Below, piece by piece: positions 1-9,153 of a DNA stretch of 64,000 nucleotides. The DNA is from Hydrogenophaga sp. Root209. GTDB taxonomy: Bacteria > Pseudomonadota > Gammaproteobacteria > Burkholderiales > Burkholderiaceae_C. Below the pieces are notes generated by a model. It had not been told where the DNA came from, searched no databases, and saw nothing but the letters and a program-made list of their open reading frames with translations. The translations under genes were made by a program, and so were the position numbers. How positions within the stretch are numbered: position 1 is the first letter of the stretch; each line of letters starts with the position of its first letter. Where the stretch lies: the NCBI RefSeq assembly GCF_001428625.1, contig NZ_LMIE01000029.1:110792-174791 (forward strand), written 5' to 3'.

Positions 1-1144
1 CGCCGCCCGCCAGCCAGTGCCCGGCAAGCGAGCGGTGACCGCTGTCATCCATCAGCCCCAGCAGCGCCTGGGCCACCGCGGTTTCGCTGCGCTGGCTTTG
101 CGCGGCCAGGCGTTCGATGCGGTGCAGCGTGGTGCTGCGCGTGGGGTCGTCTTCGGCGGCGAACACGGGGGAGGCAAGCATGACCTGCATCACGCGGCTG
201 GTGCGCGTCACGATGTCCGGCCAGTCGGCCGCGCCGATCAGGCGCAGCGAGGTCACGGCATTGCCCACACTGAGGTGATCGGCCGCTTGATCGGCATGGT
301 GCTGCGCCTGCAGCGCGGCGAGATCGGGCACGTTCTCCAGCAACCAGGGGTGCACCTGGGTGAGGAACACCTCGCCGGTGGGAGGGCGATGACCGGCCAG
401 GTTCTGTGCCAGATGAAACAGGAACACGCGGCTCGCGCCGCGCCGCTCGGCCATGGCGTGGAGCGCGCGGACGGTGTCCAGCTCCAGGTCCTCGATGCGG
501 TGCGCGATCAGGCCGGCGAGTTCACGCGCGGCCTTGTGGCTGGCAATGCGGTCGGCCAGGCGGCGCAGGTTTTCCACCTGCACCACCCGCAGCGTGGTGG
601 GCAGCGCCCAGAGTTCACCATGGCTGAGCTCGTGCACCTCCTGGTAGGCATTGAGAAAGTGGATGAGCAGGGTTTCATCGAACGCGCCGTCGGTGTGCGC
701 CACAAAAGCCCAGGCGATGCTGTAGATGCGCGGCAGGCCTTGCAGCGGCGCGTCCTGCAACACCGGCAGCGTGCGGTAGTAGCGAGCGGGCAGACCTTCG
801 TGGATCTCGCGCAGCTGGTCTTCGATCAGGTGGAAGTTGTCGAACAGCCATTCGGCGCCGGGGCTGATGTCCTGCCCGCTGTGGGCGTGGCTGGCGATGT
901 GCTCGTACGACGCGCGCAGGCTCTGGATGTTGCTTTGCAGGCGTGGGTAGAAGCTGGCGCTGCCAAACACCGCGCGCGCGGCGTGGTGCGACTCGGCCAG
1001 GCTGCGGCCGTGCTGCTCGAAACGAGCCAGGCCAAATATTTCAGACCGGATCGGCTCCTGCGCCGGACCGAGCGCGGCGTCCAGCATGCGCCGCACGGGC
1101 GGTGGTACCCAGTCGTCCTGACCGGGTTGTTCGCTCACCGCCAT
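1..1144 (-). CDS. ndvB: cyclic beta-1,2-glucan synthase, N-terminal part (cut by window edge)
   Basis: Partial gene; the C-terminal end lies left of the window. About 381 codons are visible from an ATG at 1144. The translation contains EWLFDNFHLIEDQLREI followed by GLPARYYRTLPVL and GLPRIYSIAWAF, which is the conserved region near the N-terminus of cyclic beta-1,2-glucan synthetases (NdvB/ChvB, normally well over 2,500 residues). The family makes periplasmic cyclic glucans used in osmoadaptation and host interaction; it is an inner-membrane enzyme. The start codon directly follows the stop codon of the 80-aa membrane protein upstream (TAG-ATG), so the two are probably co-translated. The glycosyltransferase and GH94 domains are outside the window, so activity cannot be judged. 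Confidence 0.85.
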   Translation of the reverse strand, partial: MAVSEQPGQDDWVPPPVRRMLDAALGPAQEPIRSEIFGLARFEQHGRSLAESHHAARAVFGSASFYPRLQSNIQSLRASYEHIASHAHSGQDISPGAEWLFDNFHLIEDQLREIHEGLPARYYRTLPVLQDAPLQGLPRIYSIAWAFVAHTDGAFDETLLIHFLNAYQEVHELSHGELWALPTTLRVVQVENLRRLADRIASHKAARELAGLIAHRIEDLELDTVRALHAMAERRGASRVFLFHLAQNLAGHRPPTGEVFLTQVHPWLLENVPDLAALQAQHHADQAADHLSVGNAVTSLRLIGAADWPDIVTRTSRVMQVMLASPVFAAEDDPTRSTTLHRIERLAAQSQRSETAVAQALLGLMDDSGHRSLAGHWLAGG

Positions 1145-1387
1145 CTACGAAGCCAGCCACGTGGTGCCTGCTATCAGTGCGACGAAGAACACGGTGGTGA
1201 CCAACCGGGGCACGATGAAGTTCCGGACGAGGTCCGCGCCCGTGCGCAAGACCTGCAAGGGGCCAAGCGAGCGGCTGCATGCCGAGAGGTGCTCGGCCAA
1301 CGCCGAACACTCCATCGGCGAAGTGTCGGCCGGGTGCCCGAATGAAGACGTGTCCCAGCTGGGGGCAAAAGAGTTGGATTTCGGCAT
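1145..1387 (-). CDS. small single-pass membrane protein upstream of the glucan synthase
   Basis: 80-residue protein starting at the ATG at 1387, which has a good ribosome site (AGGAG, 7 nt upstream). The last 25 residues form one hydrophobic segment (FIVPRLVTTVFFVALIAGTT), so it is probably a C-terminally anchored membrane protein. Its TAG stop is immediately followed by the ATG of the glucan synthase, which is typical of translational coupling. I do not recognise a family. A longer reading frame upstream to 1582 is possible, but the strong ribosome site favours the short form. Function unknown; the context suggests an accessory to glucan synthesis, which is inference only. Confidence 0.6.
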   Translation of the reverse strand: MPKSNSFAPSWDTSSFGHPADTSPMECSALAEHLSACSRSLGPLQVLRTGADLVRNFIVPRLVTTVFFVALIAGTTWLAS

Positions 1388-1643
1388 GGGCGGCTCCTGA
1401 TTCAAACGCCAGCGCGAAGGCTGCGCAAAAGGCGAAAGCGTTTGTAGACCTTTGAGGGGTGTCGGGTCTGTTCGGTGACGCACCCACGGGCTCCCAACCC
1501 AGCAAGAACTGCTGACGATCTTTACCGGCGGGACATCGTTCATGAGCGCTAACGAACAGACCGGGGGCGCACGATGGGACATCCTTCAACCACAAGTCGG
1601 CCACCGCCGTCCGTCACTCGGCTGTCACATCCAGGAGAACACC

Positions 1644-2282
1644 ATGAACAACACCAACAAACGCCCATCCCCCCTGCTGCGCCTCACCGCCCTGGCCACC
1701 CTGGCCGTGGCCGGCCTGGCCGGTTGCGCCGCACCCTACCCCGTGTACGAACAGCCGATGGCGCAACCCGAACCGGCTTACCAGTACCCCAGCCAATACC
1801 CGCAAGCGCAGCAACAACCCGATCGCCGCGACTACCGCCGCCGAAGCCAGGAGCCGCTGTATGAGGCCCAGGTGACTTCCGTGCGCGCCGTGGTCGGCCC
1901 CAACAGCGGCCAGCGCTGCTGGATGGAGCGCGAAGAGGTGGTGCAGCAACCCCAGCGCAACATACCCGGCGCGATCGCCGGCGCGGTGATCGGCGGCATT
2001 CTGGGCCACCAGATCGGCAATGGCACGGGTCAGGACATCGCCACCGTGGGTGGTGCCGTGGCCGGCGCGGCCGTGGGCTCCAACGTGGGGCGCAACGGCT
2101 TTGGCAACCAGACCCAGACGCAGGAAGTGCAACGCTGCACCAGCGCCACCGGTCGGCCCGACGGCCAGCCCGACTACTGGGACGTCACATACACCTTCCG
2201 CGGTGTGGGCCATCGCGCCCAGATGACCTCGCCTCCGGGCCGCACCATTCTGGTCAACGGCAACGGCGAGCCGCGCATCTGA
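1644..2282 (+). CDS. glycine-zipper 2TM-domain lipoprotein
   Basis: 212 residues. A signal peptide with lipobox (VAGLAGC, about residues 20-26) indicates a lipoprotein. A Pro/Gln/Tyr-rich linker follows, then residues 110-160 carry a glycine-zipper double-transmembrane segment (IPGAIAGAVIGGILGHQIG, then AVAGAAVGSNVG), as in SlyB/17-kDa antigen-type proteins. The C-terminal domain has conserved Cys residues (QRCW, QRCTS). These proteins sit in the outer membrane and are linked to envelope integrity. The start is set by AGGAGAACACC ahead of the ATG; a strong terminator follows the stop. Confidence 0.88.
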   Translation: MNNTNKRPSPLLRLTALATLAVAGLAGCAAPYPVYEQPMAQPEPAYQYPSQYPQAQQQPDRRDYRRRSQEPLYEAQVTSVRAVVGPNSGQRCWMEREEVVQQPQRNIPGAIAGAVIGGILGHQIGNGTGQDIATVGGAVAGAAVGSNVGRNGFGNQTQTQEVQRCTSATGRPDGQPDYWDVTYTFRGVGHRAQMTSPPGRTILVNGNGEPRI

Positions 2283-2307
2283 TCTCCACGAACTGATTCC
2301 CCCCCTT

Positions 2308-2352
2308 CCCCGCGCTGCATGCAAGACCACTCTTGCCAGCGCGGGTTTTTTT
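2308..2352 (+). terminator. Rho-independent terminator after the glycine-zipper lipoprotein
   Basis: CCCGCGCTG (2308-2316 region) pairs with CAGCGCGGG ending at 2345, and an inner GCAAGA/TCTTGC stem closes a 4-nt loop. Seven T residues follow directly (2346-2352). This is a textbook intrinsic terminator, 26 nt after the lipoprotein stop codon. Confidence 0.92.
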
Positions 2353-2381
2353 CGCCCGGGCGGATGCGGTCCAATAGCGGC

Positions 2382-2615
2382 ATGACCGAACCCCAGCAGT
2401 ACCCCACCGACACCGACCAGCGCCTGACCGATCTGGAGATCAAGGCCAGCTACGCCGACGATCTTCTCGACACCTTGAACCAACTGGTGGCCAGACAGCA
2501 GGAGCAGATCGACCTGTTGCTGCGTGAGGTGAGTCGCTTGCGCCAGCGCGGCGGCGACGATGGTCTTTCAGCAGGGCCGCGCGACCCGCGCGACGAACTG
2601 CCGCCGCACTACTGA
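2382..2615 (+). CDS. slyX: SlyX family protein
   Basis: 77 residues, starting at the ATG at 2382 just after the terminator. It has the SlyX pattern: a short acidic N-terminus, then RLTDLEIKASYADDLLDTLN and QEQIDLLLREVSRLRQR, a continuous heptad coiled coil, and the closing DELPPHY motif typical of SlyX C-termini. The function of the family is unknown. The last 7 nt overlap the end of the convergent phosphodiesterase gene. Confidence 0.88.
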   Translation: MTEPQQYPTDTDQRLTDLEIKASYADDLLDTLNQLVARQQEQIDLLLREVSRLRQRGGDDGLSAGPRDPRDELPPHY

Positions 2616-3400
2616 CGGTGCGGGCTGATCGGTGTGCTCACGGCGCGCACAAAGGCGGCATCGGCCGCTGAAAAGTCCCACTGTTCCACCACACAGCCTG
2701 TTGCCGGCGACCAGCGAACCACGTTCACCGAGTTGGGCACACCACTGCGCACGCGGCTGGAGACGGCGGTGCCGGCCTGCACCGCCCACAGGGGACGCGG
2801 CAGGCCGGGCAGCGGCATCACATACGGCAGGTGGATGTGGCCACCCATGACGATGTCAGCGCCCGCAGCCGCCCAGGCGTGCTGCGCGGCGGTGTGGTTG
2901 TGCAGGCGGTTGGGCAGGTCTTCGAGGCGCATCACGTCGATGGGCTGGTGCACCGCGACCACGCGCAGCTGCTCGGGCGTGGCCTTGTGCAGGCGCTGAG
3001 CCACGGCTTCGATCTGCTCGCTGGAAACTTCGCCGTCCTTGTGGCGCCGTCTGCGGGTGGTCTTCACGCCCACCACCATCAGCTCGTTTGAAGCAAACAC
3101 CGGCGCGAGGTCGGCACCGAAGGCTGCGCTGTAGCGCGCATACGGCCGCACGAAACGGCTCCAGAGATCGAACAGCGCGATGTCGTGGTTGCCGGGCAGC
3201 GCAAGCAGCGGCGCGCCGAGGCGGTCCATCACGGCGCGCGCATCGCGAAACTGAACGGGGCGGGCGCGCTGGGTGATGTCGCCTGAGAGCACCACGAGAT
3301 CGGGGCGCAGCTGTGCGGCGAGCGCCACCAGGGCCTCGACCACGGGTGGCCGTTCGGTGCCGAAATGCGGATCGGAAACCTGCAGCACAACGCTCATCAC
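2609..3400 (-). CDS. metallophosphoesterase (calcineurin-like)
   Basis: 263 residues. The metal-binding motifs of the calcineurin-like superfamily are in order: QVSDPHFG near residue 10, LVVLSGDITQRA near 38, LPGNHDIALF near 70, VAVHQPID near 150 and VMGGHIHLPY near 185. It is a soluble, two-metal phosphodiesterase resembling the Icc/CpdA-like group; the substrate is unknown. Two starts are possible, GTG at 3400 and ATG at 3397. It directly abuts the lipid-kinase gene upstream, so they form an operon. Confidence 0.88.
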   Translation of the reverse strand: MMSVVLQVSDPHFGTERPPVVEALVALAAQLRPDLVVLSGDITQRARPVQFRDARAVMDRLGAPLLALPGNHDIALFDLWSRFVRPYARYSAAFGADLAPVFASNELMVVGVKTTRRRRHKDGEVSSEQIEAVAQRLHKATPEQLRVVAVHQPIDVMRLEDLPNRLHNHTAAQHAWAAAGADIVMGGHIHLPYVMPLPGLPRPLWAVQAGTAVSSRVRSGVPNSVNVVRWSPATGCVVEQWDFSAADAAFVRAVSTPISPHRQ

Positions 3401-4351
3401 TCAGGCTTTCTTCAGCAGCCACAACGGCTGCGGCAGCACGCGGATGGTCAGCGGCGAGCTCATCCAGCCGACTTCACCGTCGAATGCCACCTTCACCTTG
3501 CGCCGAGCCCGCATGCGTGAGGGTTTGACCACCAGGCCGCGGCACACGAAGCGCTCGATGCCGCTGGCCTCGCCGAGTTGGCCCAGCGCGCCGCGCAGCA
3601 TGAGCCCCACCATGGCCAGTGTGCCGATGGGCTTGAGCACGACGGCGGTGATGTGCCCGTCAGCCGCCGCACCCTCTGACCGCTCGCCGGTGCCGCCGAG
3701 GCCGAGCTGCTCCAGCTGCAGCCGGTTGTTGCCCACGAACAAGGTGAGCGTGCGCATGTCCTGCCGCTGATTGTCGAACTCGATCGCGAGCCTGATGCGG
3801 CGCTGCGCGCGCAGCAGCGTGGCCATGCCGGCCCCGAACGCCACCAGGCGGCTGCGTCCAAAGCGCGCCTTCCAGGCTTCGCGGTCCTGCAGCAGGTCGG
3901 GGTACAGGCCCAGGCTGGTGTTGACCAGAAACACCTGGTCGTTGATGGCCGCGATCTGCACCGGCTCGGGCCGCGCATCGAGCAGCCAGCGCAGCGCCTC
4001 CAGGGTCTCGGTGGGCACGCCGTGTTCGCGCGCGAAGTAGTTGAAGGTGCCCTTGGGAATCACGCCCATCGTGCAGCCCACGGCATGGGCGGCCTGGGCC
4101 ACGGTGTTGATGGTGCCGTCGCCGCCCACCGCGACGACCGCCGAACCCTCGGCCAGGGCTTGCGCAGCGGCCTTGTGGGCCACCTGCGCGAGCTCGCCCG
4201 GTGCCGCGAACAGCACGGTGCCGGAGCGACCGGCTTCGCGCAGCGCGCCCTCGATCGCATCGCGCGTGGCGTCGGCATCGGAGTGACCCGCCTGGCCATT
4301 GACCACGAAGCGCAGCGCGGCGGCTGCGTTGAACAAGGGACGCTGCATCAA
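3401..4351 (-). CDS. diacylglycerol kinase-family lipid kinase
   Basis: 316 residues. VVAVGGDGTINTV (about 73-85) is the ATP-binding GGDGT signature of the DAGK catalytic domain, followed by GVIPKGTFNYFARE, matching the conserved G-T-x-N-x-F/L-A-R segment. The C-terminal beta-sandwich (DGHITAVVLKP..., VKVAFDGEVGWMSSPL) matches the YegS/DgkB fold. It phosphorylates a lipid or sphingosine-like substrate at the inner membrane; the exact lipid is not predictable. The start overlaps the upstream gamma-glutamyltransferase stop by 4 nt, and its own stop abuts the phosphoesterase start, giving a three-gene operon. Confidence 0.88.
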   Translation of the reverse strand: MMQRPLFNAAAALRFVVNGQAGHSDADATRDAIEGALREAGRSGTVLFAAPGELAQVAHKAAAQALAEGSAVVAVGGDGTINTVAQAAHAVGCTMGVIPKGTFNYFAREHGVPTETLEALRWLLDARPEPVQIAAINDQVFLVNTSLGLYPDLLQDREAWKARFGRSRLVAFGAGMATLLRAQRRIRLAIEFDNQRQDMRTLTLFVGNNRLQLEQLGLGGTGERSEGAAADGHITAVVLKPIGTLAMVGLMLRGALGQLGEASGIERFVCRGLVVKPSRMRARRKVKVAFDGEVGWMSSPLTIRVLPQPLWLLKKA

Positions 4352-5955
4352 AAGCCGACGGCCTGGCCGTCACGGCGCGAATCGCTGGCGGCCACATAGC
4401 CGTCTGCCATGTCCTCGGCGAGGCGCCAGATGAACTGGCCGCTGCCGAAGTCCATGTAGGCGTCGGCCGCCGGTTCGAAGCGGTGGCCCAGATCCTTGAG
4501 GCCTTGCAGCAAGGCGGGCGCCATGGTGGGTTCGAAGTCCACGTTCATGCCGGTGCCCACCTTCCAGCGCGGCGCGTCGCACGCGGCCTGGGGTTGCTGC
4601 CCGTGGGCGAGCATGCGCACCAGCGTCTGCACATGGCCCTGCGGCTGCATGTTGCCGCCCATCACGCCAAAGCTCATCTGCGGGCGGCCGTCTTTGGTGA
4701 CGAAGCCCGGGATGATGGTGTGGAACGGTCGTTTGCCACCAGCCACCTGGTTGGGGTGGCCCTGCGCCATCGTGAATCCATAGCCACGGTTCTGCAGGCT
4801 CACACCCACGGCGGGCACCACCACGCCGCTGCCAAAGCCCATGTAGTTGGACTGGATCAGGCTGATCATCTGACCGCTTTCGTCGGCCGCGCTCAGGTAG
4901 ATGGTGCCCCCGCGCGGCGGTGTGCCGTGCGCGAACTCGCTGGCCCGGCCGGGCTGGATGAGGCGCGCGCGCTCGGCGAGGTACGCATCGCTCAGCAGGT
5001 CACTCGCGCTCACCTGGCTCATGTGGCGGGCATCGGCCACCCAGCGGTAGGTGTCGGCGAAGGCGAGCTTGATGGCCTCGATCTGCAGGTGCTGGGCCAG
5101 GATGCTGTCCACCGGCAGCCGGGCGATGTCGAGTTTCTCCAGCATGCCCAGCGCCATGAGCGCGGCAATGCCCTGGCCATTGGGCGGGATCTCGTGCACC
5201 GTGTAGCCGGCAAAGTTCTTCTGGATCGGCGTCACCCACTCCGGGCGGTAGGCGCCGAGGTCGGCCATCGTCATGCTGCCGCCATTGGCGGCTGCGTGCG
5301 CCACCAGCGCCTCGGCGATCTCGCCGCGGTAGTAGGCCTCGCCCCGGGTCTCGGCGATCTTGCGCAGCGTGGCGCCGGCGGCCTTGAACACGAAGCGCTC
5401 GCCGGGGGTCGGGGCACGGCCGTGCGGCATGAAGGCCTCGGCAAAACCGGGCTGGTTTTTCAGGATGGGCACCTGTCGCGCCCACTTGTCGGCGGTGATG
5501 CAGCCCACACCGTGGCCACGTTCGGCCAGCTCGATGGCTGGTTCCAGCAGGTCGGCAAATGGCAGCTTGCCGAAGCGCTCCGACAAGGCCACCCAGCCCG
5601 CCACCGCGCCCGGCGTGGTGACCGAATCCCAGCCGCGCTCGGGCATCTTGCCGCCGTGGCGGCGCTTGAAGTAGTCGGTGTTCCAGGTGGCCGGCGCCAC
5701 GCCGGACGAGTTGAGTCCGTGCAGCTTCTCGCCGTCCCACAGGATGGCGAAGTTGTCGCTGCCCAGGCCGTTGGAGATGGGTTCAACGATGGTGAGTGCC
5801 GCTGCCGCGGCAATGGCCGCGTCCACCGCATTGCCGCCTTTGTGCAGCATGCGCAGGCCGGCCGTGGAGGCCATTGGGTGTGAAGTGGAGACCACGTTGC
5901 GCGCCATCACGGGGCTGCGCACGGTCGGGTAGGGGTTGGTCCAGTGGAATGTCAT
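4348..5955 (-). CDS. gamma-glutamyltransferase family protein
   Basis: 535 residues from the ATG at 5955 (MTFHWTNPYP). It has the Ntn-hydrolase layout: GGNAVDAAIAAAAAL near residue 40, GPAIELAERG-type large-subunit segments, and the autoprocessing site PPRGGTIYLSAAD, where Thr351 would be the catalytic nucleophile and N-terminus of the small subunit. GKRPFHTIIPGFV and SFGVMGGNMQPQGH are conserved small-subunit motifs. No signal peptide is evident, so it is probably cytoplasmic, like YwrD-type members that act on small gamma-glutamyl or other amide substrates rather than periplasmic Ggt. It is first in an operon with the lipid kinase (4-nt overlap) and phosphoesterase. Confidence 0.88.
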   Translation of the reverse strand: MTFHWTNPYPTVRSPVMARNVVSTSHPMASTAGLRMLHKGGNAVDAAIAAAAALTIVEPISNGLGSDNFAILWDGEKLHGLNSSGVAPATWNTDYFKRRHGGKMPERGWDSVTTPGAVAGWVALSERFGKLPFADLLEPAIELAERGHGVGCITADKWARQVPILKNQPGFAEAFMPHGRAPTPGERFVFKAAGATLRKIAETRGEAYYRGEIAEALVAHAAANGGSMTMADLGAYRPEWVTPIQKNFAGYTVHEIPPNGQGIAALMALGMLEKLDIARLPVDSILAQHLQIEAIKLAFADTYRWVADARHMSQVSASDLLSDAYLAERARLIQPGRASEFAHGTPPRGGTIYLSAADESGQMISLIQSNYMGFGSGVVVPAVGVSLQNRGYGFTMAQGHPNQVAGGKRPFHTIIPGFVTKDGRPQMSFGVMGGNMQPQGHVQTLVRMLAHGQQPQAACDAPRWKVGTGMNVDFEPTMAPALLQGLKDLGHRFEPAADAYMDFGSGQFIWRLAEDMADGYVAASDSRRDGQAVGF

Positions 5956-6018
5956 GCCTTGTCCAGGTTGCGTCGAACGAGGTGCAGGATATTCGATGGG
6001 GCCCGACCCCACGCGGAT

Positions 6019-6837
6019 TCAGGACAGGATCTCGACCCCGAACCCCCGGTAACCCCTGAAGCTGCAATCGGCATCGAACATGGGTGTTCCACTGACGCGG
6101 TAACGCCGCACGCTGCCGTCGGCCTGGGCATGCTGCAGCATCACATCCAGGAACGGTGTGCGCGCGGTGATGCGTGCCTGCAAAGCCGTCCGCTCGGCCA
6201 CATTCCAGCCATCGGCCTGGGGCGCATCGGGGCCATCCGACAACGACTCCACCCGCATGCCCAGCATCTCCAGCACCGGGCCCGAGACCTTGGTGAAGTG
6301 ACCTTCGCTGTCCTGCTCCCAGTACCAGTCGGTGGCCAGCTCGGTCAGGGCGCGGTAGCGTGCTTCGCTTTCGCGCAGATCGGCGGTGCGCTCCAGCACC
6401 TCCTGCTCCAGTGCTTCGTTGTGATTCGCCAGTCGCTGGTGCAGCAGGCGCACCTCGATCAGGTTGTGGATGCGGGTCTTGACCTCCACCATGTCGAAGG
6501 GCTTGCTCACGAAATCCTTGGCGCCAGTCTGCAGCGCGCGCAGTTTGTGCCCGGGCTGCGCGGTGATCACCAGCACCGGGATGTAGTCGTCGATCGCGTT
6601 GGCCTTGAGCGCCTCCATCACCTGGAAGCCGTCCATGCCCGGCATCTGCAGGTCGAGCATGATCAGGTCGTAGGCGTGCCGGCGGTGCAGGCCGGTGACG
6701 GTCCGGGGGTCCATGGTGGAGGACACATTCGTGTAGCCGGCACTCTGGAGCATTTCTTCGAGCAGCAGGACGTTGGTCTGCTGGTCGTCAACGATCAGGA
6801 TGCGGGCATTGAGGATGTCTTGTGCGGTGATGGTCAT
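6019..6837 (-). CDS. response regulator with C-terminal PAS domain
   Basis: 272 residues. The N-terminal receiver domain has DD at residues 17-18, the phospho-acceptor Asp62 (LIMLDLQMPGMDG) and the conserved Lys112 (SKPF). A coiled coil (about 125-160) leads to a PAS domain (DWYWEQDSEGHFTKVSG onward) that ends the protein. There is no DNA-binding, GGDEF or EAL domain, so output is likely by protein contact or the protein is a sensory relay. It overlaps the upstream hybrid kinase stop by 4 nt, so the two are one signalling unit. Confidence 0.88.
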   Translation of the reverse strand: MTITAQDILNARILIVDDQQTNVLLLEEMLQSAGYTNVSSTMDPRTVTGLHRRHAYDLIMLDLQMPGMDGFQVMEALKANAIDDYIPVLVITAQPGHKLRALQTGAKDFVSKPFDMVEVKTRIHNLIEVRLLHQRLANHNEALEQEVLERTADLRESEARYRALTELATDWYWEQDSEGHFTKVSGPVLEMLGMRVESLSDGPDAPQADGWNVAERTALQARITARTPFLDVMLQHAQADGSVRRYRVSGTPMFDADCSFRGYRGFGVEILS

Positions 6838-8537
6838 GGGATGTCTTCCGCCAGGTCCTGGCCGTGTGTGGCTGCGGCATCGGCCAATGCGGCGTCCAGC
6901 GCGTCCATGAGCTGGCTGACTTTGATGGGTTTGGTGATGTAGTTGCAGAAGCCCGCCTCCAGCCCTCGGTGGACGTCGCGCGGCACGGCATTGGCACTGA
7001 GCGCAATGATGGGAATGCGGGCGGTCACCGGATCGGCACGCAGGATCTTCATGGCTTCGATGCCGTTGATGCCGGGCAGGTTGATGTCCATGAGGATAAC
7101 CGCGGGCCGGTAGACGCGGGCGAACTCGATGCCCAGTCTCGCGTCAGCCGCGCCCAGCAGGCGCAGGTTGGAGCGCCGGGCAATGATCTGCTCCACCAAC
7201 TCCAGGTTGGCCGGGTTGTCTTCCACATACAGCACGGTCCGGTAAGCGGTGTCGTGCCCGGGCTCGGCACGGGGTGGCTCGGCCCGCTGGAGCAGGGGCA
7301 GCCCGGGCGCCGTGGCCTGATTCATTTCGATCCAGAACTCGCTGCCCACGCCGAGCTGGCTGTTCGCGCCGATCTCACCACCCATGAGGTGCACCAGCCG
7401 CTGCGTGACCACCAGGCCGATGCCGGTGCCCTCTTCCTTGCCCGACTCCTGGCCGAGCCGGTTGAACGGCTGGAACAGCTGGCTCACCTGCTCGGGCGCC
7501 AGGCCGGCACCGGTGTCGCGCACGCTGATGCGCACCTTGCCCGGCGTGGGCGTGGTGCATTCCACCGTCACATGACCGCCCAGCTGGTTGTACTTGATGG
7601 CATTGAACAGCAGGTTGATCAGCACCTGCTTGAGCCGCGTGCGGTCGGCCTTCACATAGTGGGGCACCTGCAGTCGCGGAAACACCATGCCGATGCTGCG
7701 CTGCGCGGCCTGCGGCTCGACCATGGCGCGGCATTCCAGCAGCACCTCCATCAGCGAGACCGGCTCCTCCGACAGGGAGAGCTTGCCGGATTCGATGAGC
7801 GCGAGGTCGAGAATTTCATTGATCAGCTCCAGCAGGTACCAGCCGGCCTTGAGGATCTGATCGATGCTGCGCTTCTGCGTGGGCGTGGGCGCGGGCGTGC
7901 CCGACTCGACGAGCTGCGCAAATCCCAGGATGGCATTGAGCGGCGTGCGCAGCTCGTGGCTCATGCTGGAGATGAAGTCGGTCTTGGCCAGGTTGGCCTT
8001 CTCGGCGGCGGCCACGGCATCGTTGAGCTGCAGCTCCACCCGTTTGCGCACCGAGTTGTCGGTGCCGATCAACAGGTAACCGATGACATCGCCGTAGTCG
8101 TCGCGCAGCGCGGTGATCGAGATGATGGCGGGAAAGCGGCTGCCGTTCTTGTTGATGTAGGTCAGCTCGTAGATGTCCTCGATACCGCGCGATGCCTTGA
8201 AGGCCAGCGCCTCGAAGCCGGGGGCGATGCTGGTGTCGAGTTCGGTGCTGAGCGCCAGCGCGCGTGCCGTCACTTCGGCGGGGTCGTGCAGGTCGCTCGG
8301 GCTGCAGCGGTTGATGACCTCTTCGGCGCGGTAGCCCAGCATGTGCTCGGCCCCCACGTTGAAGAGCTGGATGATGCCCTTCTCATCGGTGGCGATGATC
8401 GAGAAGTTGGCGCTGGTCAGGATGGCGTTCTGCAGCGCCCCCGCCTTGAGCAGGGCATTGCGGCGACCGGTCTCCAGAAGCTCGCCTGTGGGAACGGTGG
8501 GTTGGCCGGGGTCGGCTGGGAGGCGGGCGTCTGGCAT
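6834..8537 (-). CDS. PAS hybrid histidine kinase / response regulator
   Basis: 567 residues from the ATG at 8537. A PAS domain (about 38-165, FSIIATDEKGIIQLFNVGAEHMLGY) precedes the HisKA box SMSHELRTPLNAILGF with phospho-accepting His194. The HATPase domain shows an N box (LLFNAIKYNQ), G1 (DTGAGL) and G2 (GTGIGLVVTQ). A receiver domain with Asp484 (ILMDINLPGI) ends the protein. No transmembrane segment is present, so it senses a cytoplasmic or redox signal. An in-frame extension to 8855 exists but would run antisense to the neighbouring membrane protein gene, so it was not used. Confidence 0.9.
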   Translation of the reverse strand: MPDARLPADPGQPTVPTGELLETGRRNALLKAGALQNAILTSANFSIIATDEKGIIQLFNVGAEHMLGYRAEEVINRCSPSDLHDPAEVTARALALSTELDTSIAPGFEALAFKASRGIEDIYELTYINKNGSRFPAIISITALRDDYGDVIGYLLIGTDNSVRKRVELQLNDAVAAAEKANLAKTDFISSMSHELRTPLNAILGFAQLVESGTPAPTPTQKRSIDQILKAGWYLLELINEILDLALIESGKLSLSEEPVSLMEVLLECRAMVEPQAAQRSIGMVFPRLQVPHYVKADRTRLKQVLINLLFNAIKYNQLGGHVTVECTTPTPGKVRISVRDTGAGLAPEQVSQLFQPFNRLGQESGKEEGTGIGLVVTQRLVHLMGGEIGANSQLGVGSEFWIEMNQATAPGLPLLQRAEPPRAEPGHDTAYRTVLYVEDNPANLELVEQIIARRSNLRLLGAADARLGIEFARVYRPAVILMDINLPGINGIEAMKILRADPVTARIPIIALSANAVPRDVHRGLEAGFCNYITKPIKVSQLMDALDAALADAAATHGQDLAEDIP

Positions 8538-8724
8538 TGATTCACTTCGTGGTGCGGGCCTCCCTCTTGCGGGCAGGAAAGCTGACGCTATCCAGTCCCG
8601 GGGTGTTTGTCCGTACGTTACCGCACACAGGGATCTCCGACCTCCCGAAATCGGGGGTTTTGCATGGACATGGGCCACCCATGCGCTTAGGCTGCACCCG
8701 TCTCGCCCAACCCTGAAAGCACCC

Positions 8725-9132
8725 ATGAGCAAATACCTCGCCGCGTACGGTGGCACCGCACTGGTGATGATCTCGCTGGACCTGATCTGGCTCGGCGTGA
8801 TCGCCAGGCCGATGTACCAGCAGGGCATCGGCCACCTCATGACCGCCGCGCCCAACGTGCCGGTGGCCGTGGTGTTCTACCTGCTGTTTGCGCTGGGCCT
8901 GGTGATCTTCGCGGTGGCGCCGCACACCGCTCCCCACAGCTGGGCCACCACGCTCACCATGGCCGCGCTGTTCGGCTTCTTCACCTACGCCACCTACGAC
9001 CTGACCAACTGGGCCACGCTCAAGGACTGGCCGTGGAAGCTCTCGCTGATTGACATGGCCTGGGGCACGCTGGTGAGCACCGCCTCGGCCGCCGGTGGCA
9101 AGGCCGCGCTGGACTGGGCCACCCGGGGCTGA
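8725..9132 (+). CDS. DUF2177 family membrane protein
   Basis: 135 residues with four predicted hydrophobic segments. The conserved features of DUF2177 are visible: MISLDLIWLGVIARPMY near the N-terminus, FFTYATYDLTNWATLKDWP in the middle and IDMAWGTLVS near the end. It is an inner-membrane protein of unknown function. It is divergent from the histidine kinase; 187 bp separate the two starts and must hold both promoters. Confidence 0.87.
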   Translation: MSKYLAAYGGTALVMISLDLIWLGVIARPMYQQGIGHLMTAAPNVPVAVVFYLLFALGLVIFAVAPHTAPHSWATTLTMAALFGFFTYATYDLTNWATLKDWPWKLSLIDMAWGTLVSTASAAGGKAALDWATRG

Positions 9133-9153
9133 GGCGCCGCGCGGCGGCGTCCG

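Noticed and set aside
17-1345. Long open frame of 442 codons on the plus strand
   Set aside because: It is antisense to the glucan synthase gene and has no recognisable domain; long antisense frames are expected at this GC content.
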